Shown here: piece by piece, positions 1-6,956 of the stretch | How positions within the stretch are numbered: position 1 is the first letter of the stretch | Layout of the letters: every line of letters starts with the position of its first letter | Source of the DNA: Granulosicoccaceae bacterium | GTDB lineage: Bacteria > Pseudomonadota > Gammaproteobacteria > DAOVJZ01 | Assembly (NCBI GenBank): GCA_030632035.1 | Contig: DAOVJZ010000067.1 | Location: 1-7,661 of the forward strand | Direction: 5' to 3' | DNA: 7,661 nt | Notes under the pieces: generated by a model | Databases searched by the model: none | Seen by the model: the letters and a program-made list of their open reading frames with translations, nothing else | What the model was told of the DNA's origin: nothing | Translations under genes and position numbers: made by a program

Positions 1-954
1 GGAATACAGATCTTCCAGAATTTCTCCTACCCCGCCATAGGCATACCCTGCTACAGGTGTCCCCAAACTCAATGCTTCCAGCACAGTACGCCCAAATGAT
101 TCCGGTTTATTGGTCAAGGAAACTACAATATCAGAAATAGAAAAAATTTCTCTCATATCTATCCTGTGCCCTGTAAAAGATATCCTGTGCTGGATATTTT
201 TATCTGTGACCATTGAACGAATTTCATTTTCGTATTGTTTATGTTTGACATCTGTGCCACCAACAATCAGCCCATGTATATCATAACCTTTTTCTACCAG
301 GCTATTTATCAGTTCGATAAAATCTTTATGTCCTTTTAATCTTGTTATCCTGCCCGCCAGCGTAATAATAATTTTATTTTTAAGTTGAGGATATTGAGCA
401 TGCCACTTGTTCAGCCACTCATCTGTTGGCTTATACTCATAAGGAAATTCCTGCGACTCTACTCCTCGATGAATAAGTCTGATTTTTGTTTTATCAACAA
501 ACAGGTAATTTGAAGTAATGTAATCCTGAATAGTTTTTGAAACAGCAATGACTCTTTCACCACGCACCATAACACTACTGTATTTACTTACTGAATATTG
601 TCCATGAACTGTTGTAATAAAATGAGGCCGATTATTTTTATCCATTCCCTTCCATGCCAAATAAGCTATCCATGCAGGTAAACGTGATCTGGCATGCAAA
701 ATATCAATGCTGTTTTTCTTGAGAAATTTTCTAAGCTGAAAAATATATCTGAATGTCAGTAATGATTTTTTTCCTATATCCCATCTGACATGCTCACTTC
801 CTTCACGCTCTAACTGTTCTACCATCCTGCCACCCGCAGAAATCACAATAGAACGATGACCTTGACGAACCAGCTCAGCCGCCACTTCCAGTGTGCCTCT
901 TTCCACGCCACCACTTTCAAGCTCTGGTAATAACTGAACAACTGTTAGCTTCAA
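1..954 (-). CDS. GT4-family glycosyltransferase, 3' end cut by the window edge
   Basis: This reads open for 318 codons and is cut off at base 1. It is a retaining GT-B glycosyltransferase of the GT4 (Glycos_transf_1) type, which transfers a sugar from a nucleotide sugar, usually at the cytoplasmic face of the inner membrane. The N-terminal domain opens with LTVVQLLPELESGGVERG (residues 3-20), the usual first strand and glycine loop. The C-terminal domain shows LAGRITRLKGH (199-209), with the Arg and Lys that normally hold the nucleotide diphosphate, and an E-x7-E motif (E285 and E293) in PESFGRTVLEA. Family members usually have about 350-380 residues, so only the last few helices should be missing. 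The start is a TTG at 952-954, chosen because AAGGAA lies 8 nt upstream and the first in-frame ATG (codon 44) would remove the conserved N-terminus. It is the last visible gene of the glnE-ilvE run, 42 nt after the methyltransferase. A role in LPS core or O-chain assembly is inferred from context. It is not clearly WaaG, so no symbol is given. Confidence -1.
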   Translation of the reverse strand, partial: MKLTVVQLLPELESGGVERGTLEVAAELVRQGHRSIVISAGGRMVEQLEREGSEHVRWDIGKKSLLTFRYIFQLRKFLKKNSIDILHARSRLPAWIAYLAWKGMDKNNRPHFITTVHGQYSVSKYSSVMVRGERVIAVSKTIQDYITSNYLFVDKTKIRLIHRGVESQEFPYEYKPTDEWLNKWHAQYPQLKNKIIITLAGRITRLKGHKDFIELINSLVEKGYDIHGLIVGGTDVKHKQYENEIRSMVTDKNIQHRISFTGHRIDMREIFSISDIVVSLTNKPESFGRTVLEALSLGTPVAGYAYGGVGEILEDLYS

Positions 955-962
955 TGTAATTA

Positions 963-968
963 TTCCTT
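963..968 (-). promoter_or_regulatory. Ribosome binding site that fixes the TTG start of the glycosyltransferase
   Basis: AAGGAA on the minus strand lies 8 nt before the TTG codon at 952-954. It is a strong Shine-Dalgarno match and is the main reason to prefer this non-ATG start. It sits inside a short inverted repeat (964-976). Confidence -1.
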
Positions 969-996
969 GACAAGGATTAGAATTCGAAAATAATGA

Positions 997-1743
997 TTAC
1001 ATATGCGCTGCATATGTTTTTAACGTTGGCTTGAAATTAAATCCCTGCTTCACTACTTTTAATCCATGTTTATTTAATAACATTGCCAACGTTTTTCTAT
1101 TAAAATAATAAAGATGCTCAGAGGGTATTATCGCATTCCAGGTTGCACGATCCTTGGGTGTTCTCCAGTGACCCTCATCTGGAGTCCGAATATCAAGAAT
1201 GCCACCCTTTACCAGTATTCTGGAAATTTCCGCTACAAATTTATTAAGATCGGGGACATGTTCAATCACATCATAAATTGAAATTACATCAAAAAACCCT
1301 GCAGGGTAATTTTTATCTTCAAGCATTCCCTGACTAACATTTTTAAGACCAAGCGTACTCTGCGCAAACTCTATACCATGCGATTCCACATCAACACCGT
1401 AAGCGTCATAACCAAGCCCCTGTGCCACCTTGACAACAAAGCCAGCAGAGCAGCCAATATCCAGCCATCGACCCTTCCTTGCCCCCAGTTTCTGCACACT
1501 TTTCGCCCATCTTTTAAAGCGAGCCATTTTTTTATTCGCTTTTTTAATATAAAAATCACTATAGTCATCATCATAGGTATTAATAACATGATCATAAACC
1601 GGTCGTGGATTAATAAGCATAAGGCCACAATTCTGGCAACGAACAAAGGGCTCACCCTTTTTCTCAAATAATGGATCAAAATGCGTGCTCCCACAAACAG
1701 GACAATCTATTTTTTCCCATTGAATGTTATTAGAAGACTCCAT
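997..1743 (-). CDS. Class I SAM-dependent methyltransferase with N-terminal zinc ribbon
   Basis: A 248-residue protein, complete from ATG to TAA. The N-terminus carries two Cys pairs, CPVC (C14, C17) and CQNC (C36, C39), which form a probable structural zinc ribbon. The Rossmann methyltransferase fold follows: motif I LDIGCSAG (94-101) for S-adenosylmethionine, an acidic residue at the end of strand 2 (GVDVE, D118), and a DVIEHVPD segment (158-165) typical of the Methyltransf_11/23 group. SEHLYYFNRKTL (208-219) is another signature often seen in this group. Zinc-ribbon methyltransferases of this layout are common in surface-polysaccharide and sugar-modification clusters, and some relatives are sugar C-methyltransferases. 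With a glycosyltransferase 42 nt downstream and an ELM1-family protein 13 nt upstream, methylation of an envelope glycan or its precursor is a reasonable inference, but the acceptor is unknown. The ribosome binding site is weak (GAG overlapping the upstream stop codon), so translation may be coupled to the preceding gene. Confidence -1.
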   Translation of the reverse strand: MESSNNIQWEKIDCPVCGSTHFDPLFEKKGEPFVRCQNCGLMLINPRPVYDHVINTYDDDYSDFYIKKANKKMARFKRWAKSVQKLGARKGRWLDIGCSAGFVVKVAQGLGYDAYGVDVESHGIEFAQSTLGLKNVSQGMLEDKNYPAGFFDVISIYDVIEHVPDLNKFVAEISRILVKGGILDIRTPDEGHWRTPKDRATWNAIIPSEHLYYFNRKTLAMLLNKHGLKVVKQGFNFKPTLKTYAAHM

Positions 1744-1756
1744 AATCTATATAATC

Positions 1757-2680
1757 TCAAATATTAAAATATTTTTGTTTTAGCAAGTCTGCACATCGAA
1801 CCGCTTCATTAAGCTGTTTATTATTTTTTACCAGCTCACCCTGTTCCTGCCAGGCTTTGAATGGCGTAATAAAGCCATCTGCGATCAACTTGTCTACACC
1901 TTTGGCTACCCTGCTACCGGTTTTGCGTGGCATATCAAACAAGCCGCAAATCGCGCCTGATGTAATAGCTTCATAAACCATTGAAACACTGTCTTCGGTA
2001 ACCCATGCATAACGTGCCTTTTGTAATTGTGCTGGTAGCCAGTCCGCATCTGTCTCCTGCCATGGCACAACTTTTATATTGGAGTCACTCAATTTATTAA
2101 GCTGTTCCTCCAATGAAACAGGCGTGCGCCGCGATGTTGTTAAAACCCAATGGATACTTTCTTCCCTATCTATAACAGTCTTTATGCACTCAACCAGACT
2201 TGCATTATCCCAACCATAATGAGGCGAAGGCCCACCTATTAATATGATACCCACGTCCTGCTGCTTGTCTTGTGAAGGAACAATCCTGTTCAATGCACCC
2301 TGTGTAAGCAATACATTTTCCTTTTCCATCACTCCATCATGTTCAGGGACAATACACAAATCAAACCAGCTCATCGGCAAACTGGGCTTCATCAGTACAA
2401 TCGCTTTACCTCCCCTTGCCCGTCGTGCTGCCAACATCGAAGCATGGACTGAATGACCAGCGCCAATTATTAGATCGGGTTTTGGTAAGTTATTCCCGGC
2501 AGGATAAATTTTAAATAGCAAAAAAAATAATGCCTTAATAAAAGACACTGGCTTTAATTCAAAGCCCTGTACTTCAATATCGTTTGAAAGAGCCTGAATC
2601 AGCCCCTGTGTTTGATTAACATGCCCCGGTTTACCATCAGAAAAAAACCACACTACGCTGGCATTATTTGATTGGCTCAC
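1757..2680 (-). CDS. ELM1 (DUF1022) family protein, possible GT-B-type glycosyltransferase
   Basis: A 307-residue protein of the Mito_fiss_Elm1/DUF1022 family, named after a plant mitochondrial fission factor; the biochemical function of the bacterial members is not established. Recognisable family blocks are DGKPGHVNQ (15-23), IIGAGH (71-76), MKPS (97-100), IVPEHD (110-115), LIGGPSPHYGW (147-157), TTSRRTP (181-187) and VTEDSVSMVYEA (227-238), with a glycine-containing SGA just after. Two alpha/beta halves, and a C-terminal half resembling nucleotide-sugar binding domains, suggest a GT-B-like fold; this is inference. A hydrophobic stretch at 47-60 could be a membrane-contact helix. The start is GTG at 2678-2680: an in-frame TAA (the stop of the zinc-finger gene, 24 nt upstream) blocks extension, and the next Met is at 78, past the conserved DGKPGH block. 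A modest GGGAA lies just before the GTG. The neighbours (methyltransferase, GT4) point to envelope glycan work. There is no evidence for a fission role. Confidence -1.
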   Translation of the reverse strand: MSQSNNASVVWFFSDGKPGHVNQTQGLIQALSNDIEVQGFELKPVSFIKALFFLLFKIYPAGNNLPKPDLIIGAGHSVHASMLAARRARGGKAIVLMKPSLPMSWFDLCIVPEHDGVMEKENVLLTQGALNRIVPSQDKQQDVGIILIGGPSPHYGWDNASLVECIKTVIDREESIHWVLTTSRRTPVSLEEQLNKLSDSNIKVVPWQETDADWLPAQLQKARYAWVTEDSVSMVYEAITSGAICGLFDMPRKTGSRVAKGVDKLIADGFITPFKAWQEQGELVKNNKQLNEAVRCADLLKQKYFNI

Positions 2681-2704
2681 GAATTTCCCAGACCAGTTTC
2701 CTGT

Positions 2705-2896
2705 TTAATCACGCAGAATATATTCAGAACCACAGTAAGGGCACTTTGCCTTGCCTGTGGTTTCAATAGGTAAATAAACCTGCGGGTGTGAATTCCATAA
2801 TGTGGAACCTTCCATTGGACAATGCAACGGCAAATCACTTTTGTCTATTTCATAACGTGTCTTTGTATTAGATAAACCGCTTGTATTTACTGCCAT
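2705..2896 (-). CDS. Small CHCC zinc-finger protein (zf-CHCC family)
   Basis: A 63-residue protein. The ligand pattern is C26-x10-H37-x14-C52-x2-C55, with the C-terminal part KCPYCGSEYIL typical of zf-CHCC proteins. The same zinc module occurs in the mitochondrial complex I accessory subunit NDUFS6. The free-standing bacterial form is widespread in proteobacteria, but I know of no defined role. The open frame extends upstream to 3034, but those 46 extra codons lie inside ilvE. The ATG at 2894-2896 is preceded by AAGGGG six bases away, and the remaining 63 residues are the usual family length, so the short form is chosen. The Shine-Dalgarno overlaps the ilvE stop codon, which suggests translational coupling with ilvE. 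A gene of this family next to ilvE is plausibly just operon company; nothing in the sequence links it to amino-acid metabolism. Confidence -1.
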   Translation of the reverse strand: MAVNTSGLSNTKTRYEIDKSDLPLHCPMEGSTLWNSHPQVYLPIETTGKAKCPYCGSEYILRD

Positions 2897-2902
2897 AAAT
2901 AG

Positions 2903-2908
2903 CCCCTT
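2903..2908 (-). promoter_or_regulatory. Ribosome binding site overlapping the ilvE stop codon
   Basis: AAGGGG on the minus strand overlaps the TAA of ilvE (2907-2909) and lies 6 nt before the ATG of the zinc-finger gene. It decides the short start of that gene. Ribosomes finishing ilvE would land directly on this site. Confidence -1.
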
Positions 2909-3827
2909 ATACCAGTGCCTGCCATTCAGGATACTGATTGCGTCGCCCGTGAACCTGATCAAAATATATAGTCTGTAATTTTTCTGTGATCGGTCCTCGT
3001 TTGCCATTACCAATAGCACGATTATCCAGTTCACGAATGGGTGTTACTTCTGCCGCTGAACCGGTAAAGAAAGCCTCATCTGCGCAATAAACTTCATCAC
3101 GGGTAATGCGCTTTTCTCTTATTTCAAGACCTTCGTCTTTTGCCAACTGGAAAATCGTATCGCGTGTAATACCTTCCAGTGCCGATGTCAGCTCCGGTGT
3201 ATAGATAACGCCATTGCGCACGATGAAAATATTCTCGCCACTGCCTTCGGCAACAAAACCATCAACATCAAGCAACAAGGCTTCGTCATAACCATCTGCT
3301 TGCGCTTCTTGTAGTGCCAGCATGGAATTAATGTAATGCCCATTGGCCTTGGCCTTGCACATGGTGATATTTACATGATGACGAGTAAACGATGAAGTCT
3401 TGATGCGAATACCCTTTTCCAGACCATCAGCACCCAGATACGTACCCCATTCCCATGCAGCAACAATAACGTGTACTTTCAGATTATCGGCGCGCAGACC
3501 CATGCCTTCGGAACCATAAAAACACATGGGTCGAATGTAGGCTGTCTCCAGATTATTCTCACGTACAGCTGCACGAGTGGCTTCGTTGATCTCATCCTTG
3601 CTGAATGGAATATTCATCCCTAGAATATGAGCAGAACAGAATAGACGATCAGTGTGTTCTTTCAGACGAAAAATCGCTGTGCCTTTATCTGTTTTATAGG
3701 CACGCTCACCTTCAAACGCCCCCATGCCATAATGTAGCGTGTGGGTCAGTACGTGGGTTGTTGCATCACGCCAGGGAACCATTTTCCCGTCATACCAGAT
3801 AACCCCGTCGCGGTCAGCCATAGACAT
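2907..3827 (-). CDS. ilvE: Branched-chain amino acid aminotransferase
   Basis: A 306-residue, full-length class IV (fold type IV) PLP aminotransferase. It interconverts leucine, isoleucine and valine with their 2-oxo acids using the glutamate/2-oxoglutarate pair, in the cytoplasm. The N-terminus has VIWYDGKMVPW (9-19) and HTLHYGMGAFEG (29-40), typical of the family. The catalytic PLP lysine is K160 in KANGHYINS. E194 in the AEGSGEN motif (193-199) is the expected partner of the PLP ring nitrogen, and GITRDT (219-224) and FFTGSAAEVTPI (253-264) are the usual cofactor-binding and C-terminal blocks. The start at 3827 is preferred to the Met two codons later because AGGAG (3837-3841) stands 9 nt from the first ATG. 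It follows glnE by 70 nt with no convincing promoter of its own, so it is probably transcribed with glnE. A D-amino-acid transaminase or aminodeoxychorismate lyase is less likely given the length and motifs. Confidence -1.
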   Translation of the reverse strand: MSMADRDGVIWYDGKMVPWRDATTHVLTHTLHYGMGAFEGERAYKTDKGTAIFRLKEHTDRLFCSAHILGMNIPFSKDEINEATRAAVRENNLETAYIRPMCFYGSEGMGLRADNLKVHVIVAAWEWGTYLGADGLEKGIRIKTSSFTRHHVNITMCKAKANGHYINSMLALQEAQADGYDEALLLDVDGFVAEGSGENIFIVRNGVIYTPELTSALEGITRDTIFQLAKDEGLEIREKRITRDEVYCADEAFFTGSAAEVTPIRELDNRAIGNGKRGPITEKLQTIYFDQVHGRRNQYPEWQALV

Positions 3828-3836
3828 AACTATTTA

Positions 3837-3841
3837 CTCCT
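3837..3841 (-). promoter_or_regulatory. Ribosome binding site of ilvE
   Basis: AGGAG on the minus strand, 9 nt before the ATG at 3827. The alternative in-frame ATG at 3821 would be 15 nt away, so this site favours the upstream start. Confidence -1.
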
Positions 3842-3897
3842 AAAAACCAAAACTTTATCAATAAGTTGTGTATTGTAGCTTTCATCGCTTTCAAGGA

Positions 3898-6813
3898 CTA
3901 GTTTTCCAGCCACTTTTGCCAGATATTCGTCACTGCCTTGCGTAAACCGGCATAGTCTTTCGTCCCTGCCTGTGTCGCTGACTCTTCCAGCACACAACGA
4001 TGAAGTCTGGCACGATAGGCACGGTAGGCATCGGCCAGTAAATCACCCTCTTTTTTATCCAACAAACTGGCCTTTACTAATCCCTCCAGAATGCGAATAT
4101 TGTCCGTATATTCCAGCAAGGCCGGGTACTCATGCGACCAGCGCAGCACCGCATATTGCACAATGAATTCAATATCAGCGATCCCGCCCGGATCCTGTTT
4201 CAGGTCAAAAACAGTTTTATCCTGGCTACCCAGCTCAGTGCGCATTTTTTCACGCATCTCACGTACTTCTTTTTGTAACTCAATTGCATTACGCTTTTGG
4301 GACAAGACATCTGCCCTTATTCTTTCAAACTCTTTACCAATTTCCGGATCACCTGCCACAATACGAGTACGCACCAATGCCTGATGTTCCCAGGTCCATG
4401 CTTCTTCCTGCTGGTATTCAACAAAGGCTTCCATAGAAGTCACCAATAAACCTGATGCACCACTGGGGCGTAAACGAGCATCAACTTCATAAAGTACACC
4501 AGAGGGTGTCAGTGAATTTAACATGTGAATAATACGCTGACCCAAACGCGCAAAAAACTGGGCATTATCAATCGGGTTCTTTCCATTAGTTATCTGATCA
4601 TCACCACTGCTGTCGTGAATAAATACAATATCCAGATCGGAACCATAACCCAACTCTACTCCACCCAGTTTGCCATAACCGACAATAATGAAGCCGGGTA
4701 TTTTATCTTTGCCATTAATTTTGCAATGCGGCGTACCATGGCGTGACACTAAATGAGTCCAAACCATAGTTAACACCTGTTCAAGAATTTGTTCTGCAAT
4801 TGCCGTCAGGTGATCACTAACTACCATCAACGGCATAGCACCGGTGATATCTGCAGCGGCTACTCGTAATACATTGGATTGTTTAAAGTGACGCAAACTT
4901 TCCATTTGCTGTTCAAGATCAGCAGCTGCGATGCTGGTAAGACGGCTGTTCAATTCCAGTCTGAGCTTTTCCTTGTCCAGGGGTGCATACAATGAACGCG
5001 GATCGATTAACTCATCGAATAGTACCGGGTGCATCGTTAATAATTCGGTAATCCATGGACTGGCGGCACATAGTTTTACCAATTGTGATAACGCCATTGG
5101 ATTTTCAACCAGCAAGGCAAGATAAACTGTGCGTCTGGCAATGGATTCAATCAATTGCATGATTCGTTGCAAACATAGATCCTGTTGTTCACAACCAGAC
5201 ACTGCCCCGAGCAACAATGGCATTAATTTATCCATGCGACTGCGGCCTTGTGAACTCAAGGATTGATAACTGGATGAATCATGTAATTGTTCTATTAGCT
5301 CAAGCGCTTCCCCGGCTTCTGTAAATCCCTGTTTTGACAAAAATATTGTTGCATCATCGCCTGTCAGTTCACCCTGCCATATTGCTTTATATTGGGCGCT
5401 GGCTTCATGCTCACTATGATTCCCTGAGTCTGTTTGGGGTGCAGAAAACACTTGTCCAAAATGACTTTCTACCTTGTTACGATGATTATCCAAATCTTTT
5501 TTAAATGTATTCCAGTTTTTGAATCCCATAGACCATGCTAGTCGTAAACGTTCTTCTTTTTCATCTGGCAAGCTGTGTTTTTGTTCATCATTGAATGCCT
5601 GTAATCGGTTTTCAACACGACGCAAAAACACATAGGCATTTGAAAGATCTTTAACTGCATAATCAGGTAAATAATTATCCCTGCCCAATAAAGCCAGGAC
5701 TTTCTGTATTGCTCTTTCCTGTAAATGAATCTCACGCCCGCCTCGTATCAACTGAAAGGCTTGGCCAATAAATTCGACCTCACGAATACCACCCGGACCC
5801 AGCTTGATATTATTTTCCATTCCTTTACGTTCAACTTCGCGACTGATCATCTGTTTCATTTCACGCAAGGATTCAAATGTGCCGTAATCGAGATAGCGAC
5901 GATAAACAAATGGCTTAAGGATATTCATGAGCTGTTCGCCCGCCACTTTATCTCCAGCAACAACACGTGCCTTGATAAAGGCATAGCGCTCCCATTCACG
6001 CCCATGAGTTTGGTAATACTCTTCCATCGCATCAAAACTCATTGCCAAAGAGGCACTATTACCAAACGGGCGCAATCTCATATCAGTACGATAAACAAAA
6101 CCCTCTTCTGTTGATTCATCCAGAATATTTACCAGACGACGACCAAGTCGAACAAAGAATTCTTCATTGGAAATTCGGGGTGATTTGCCTTTTGTTTGAC
6201 CGTCTTCAGGAAATGAAAAAATCAAATCAATATCAGACGAGAAATTCAATTCCCATGCACCCAGCTTGCCCATACCAATGACAACCATGGACTGAACCTG
6301 TTTGCTTTGTTCCCCAATCGGTTTACCAGATTCTTTTATTTCCCATGCGTACAGTTTTGTCAGTGCGCCATCAATACAGGCCTCTGCCAACCAGCTCAAG
6401 TCACGCAACACTTCATCCAGTTCTGCCCAACCAGCCAAATCACGCCATGCAATACGCACCATTTCCCTGCGTCTGAACTGGCGTAAATTTCTGGCTAATA
6501 TTTCTTCATCATTGATGTTTTCAATGCTGGCTTGCAGGTTTGCCGGATAATCTTTTGCTGTGTAATCACGTAATAGATCACCTGAAGATAAAAGATCCGG
6601 TAATAACGCCGGGTGATGAATACAGCTTTCAGCCACGAAATGACTGGTCACCCATACCTGCGCCAACACATTCAGGAACTCATCATGAACCGGCGCGGTC
6701 AGACCTTCATCACTCAGCACTTCAATGTATTGCTGCCACTGAGCCGAGATGGTCTCTCGCAGGGGTGGGGGTATCCGGGTCAGTTCCGGGCTATGTGTAC
6801 AATTTTCCGGCAT
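3898..6813 (-). CDS. glnE: Glutamine synthetase adenylyltransferase/adenylyl-removing enzyme
   Basis: A 971-residue bifunctional enzyme, close to the usual length of about 950. It attaches AMP to a tyrosine of glutamine synthetase when glutamine is high and removes it when nitrogen is short, controlled by PII (GlnB) and its uridylylation. Both nucleotidyltransferase halves are present and look intact. The N-terminal removase domain has GMGKLGAWELNFSSDIDLIF (180-199), with D194 and D196, and YRTDMRLRP (241-249). The C-terminal transferase domain has GYGKLGGVELGYGSDLDIVF (712-731), with D726 and D728, and YEVDARLRPSG (775-785). Each is followed by a GlnD-type helical block, with LGPGGIREVEFI (338-349) and DPGGIADIEFIVQ (874-886). 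The low-complexity segment at about 457-475 is the linker between the halves. The ATG at 6813 is the only reasonable start because an in-frame TGA stands two codons upstream; the ribosome binding site is weak (GAG). It is the first gene of the minus-strand run and its C-terminus is complete. Confidence -1.
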   Translation of the reverse strand: MPENCTHSPELTRIPPPLRETISAQWQQYIEVLSDEGLTAPVHDEFLNVLAQVWVTSHFVAESCIHHPALLPDLLSSGDLLRDYTAKDYPANLQASIENINDEEILARNLRQFRRREMVRIAWRDLAGWAELDEVLRDLSWLAEACIDGALTKLYAWEIKESGKPIGEQSKQVQSMVVIGMGKLGAWELNFSSDIDLIFSFPEDGQTKGKSPRISNEEFFVRLGRRLVNILDESTEEGFVYRTDMRLRPFGNSASLAMSFDAMEEYYQTHGREWERYAFIKARVVAGDKVAGEQLMNILKPFVYRRYLDYGTFESLREMKQMISREVERKGMENNIKLGPGGIREVEFIGQAFQLIRGGREIHLQERAIQKVLALLGRDNYLPDYAVKDLSNAYVFLRRVENRLQAFNDEQKHSLPDEKEERLRLAWSMGFKNWNTFKKDLDNHRNKVESHFGQVFSAPQTDSGNHSEHEASAQYKAIWQGELTGDDATIFLSKQGFTEAGEALELIEQLHDSSSYQSLSSQGRSRMDKLMPLLLGAVSGCEQQDLCLQRIMQLIESIARRTVYLALLVENPMALSQLVKLCAASPWITELLTMHPVLFDELIDPRSLYAPLDKEKLRLELNSRLTSIAAADLEQQMESLRHFKQSNVLRVAAADITGAMPLMVVSDHLTAIAEQILEQVLTMVWTHLVSRHGTPHCKINGKDKIPGFIIVGYGKLGGVELGYGSDLDIVFIHDSSGDDQITNGKNPIDNAQFFARLGQRIIHMLNSLTPSGVLYEVDARLRPSGASGLLVTSMEAFVEYQQEEAWTWEHQALVRTRIVAGDPEIGKEFERIRADVLSQKRNAIELQKEVREMREKMRTELGSQDKTVFDLKQDPGGIADIEFIVQYAVLRWSHEYPALLEYTDNIRILEGLVKASLLDKKEGDLLADAYRAYRARLHRCVLEESATQAGTKDYAGLRKAVTNIWQKWLEN

Positions 6814-6819
6814 GGTGTC

Positions 6820-6885
6820 TCAATAATGTGAACTAGTTGGCAAAACCAGAAATGCTGAAAAAGATAAAAAGTTATTATTATTCAT
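6820..6885 (-). other. Possible 21-codon leader ORF in the glnE 5' region
   Basis: ATG at 6883-6885 opens 21 sense codons (starting MNNNNFLSFSAFL, ending SSHY) and stops at TGA 6820-6822, six bases before the glnE ATG and in the same frame. It has no Shine-Dalgarno, but its ATG falls about where transcripts from the predicted glnE promoter would begin, so it could be read leaderless. Its stop overlaps the weak GAG ahead of glnE. The region is A/T-rich and short ORFs arise by chance, so this is a weak call. Confidence -1.
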
Positions 6886-6892
6886 GTGGTTA

Positions 6893-6920
6893 ACTATATT
6901 CCTGACAGTATGGGATTCAA
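6893..6920 (-). promoter_or_regulatory. Candidate sigma70 promoter of glnE
   Basis: On the minus strand the -35 box is TTGAAT (6915-6920, 4 of 6 consensus bases), the spacer is 16 nt, and the -10 box is TATAGT (6893-6898, 5 of 6). Transcription would start near 6884-6887, giving a leader of about 70 nt before glnE. It is the best sigma70 match in the divergent region and could drive the whole six-gene run. Confidence -1.
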
Positions 6921-6929
6921 GCCGTCCGC

Positions 6930-6956
6930 TAAAGCTGAGGCACTGGCGTCCGATAG
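6930..6956 (+). promoter_or_regulatory. Candidate sigma28 (FliA) promoter of pilU
   Basis: TAAAGCTG (6930-6937) and TCCGATAG (6949-6956) are separated by exactly 11 nt. The enterobacterial FliA consensus is TAAAGTTT-N11-GCCGATAA; 12 of 16 positions match, including the TAAAG and CCGATA cores. It points at pilU, about 84 nt upstream of its ATG. No comparably good sigma70 promoter is visible for pilU. Confidence -1.

Noticed and set aside
1371..1694. A 107-codon minus-strand ORF and a plus-strand ORF inside the methyltransferase gene
   Set aside because: Both overlap the conserved zinc-ribbon and SAM motif coding region in other frames, and neither has a recognisable product.
2897..3034. N-terminal extension of the zinc-finger ORF to 109 residues
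   Set aside because: The extra 46 codons lie within ilvE in another frame, while a strong Shine-Dalgarno and the family length support the inner ATG at 2896.
3872..3894. TTGAAA and TACAAT boxes between glnE and ilvE that resemble a sigma70 promoter
   Set aside because: The spacer is only 11 nt, and no -35 match exists at 16-18 nt from the TACAAT.
5725..6114. A 129-codon plus-strand ORF opposite glnE
   Set aside because: It lies wholly antisense to conserved glnE codons and shows no domain or ribosome binding site. It is a shadow of the real gene.
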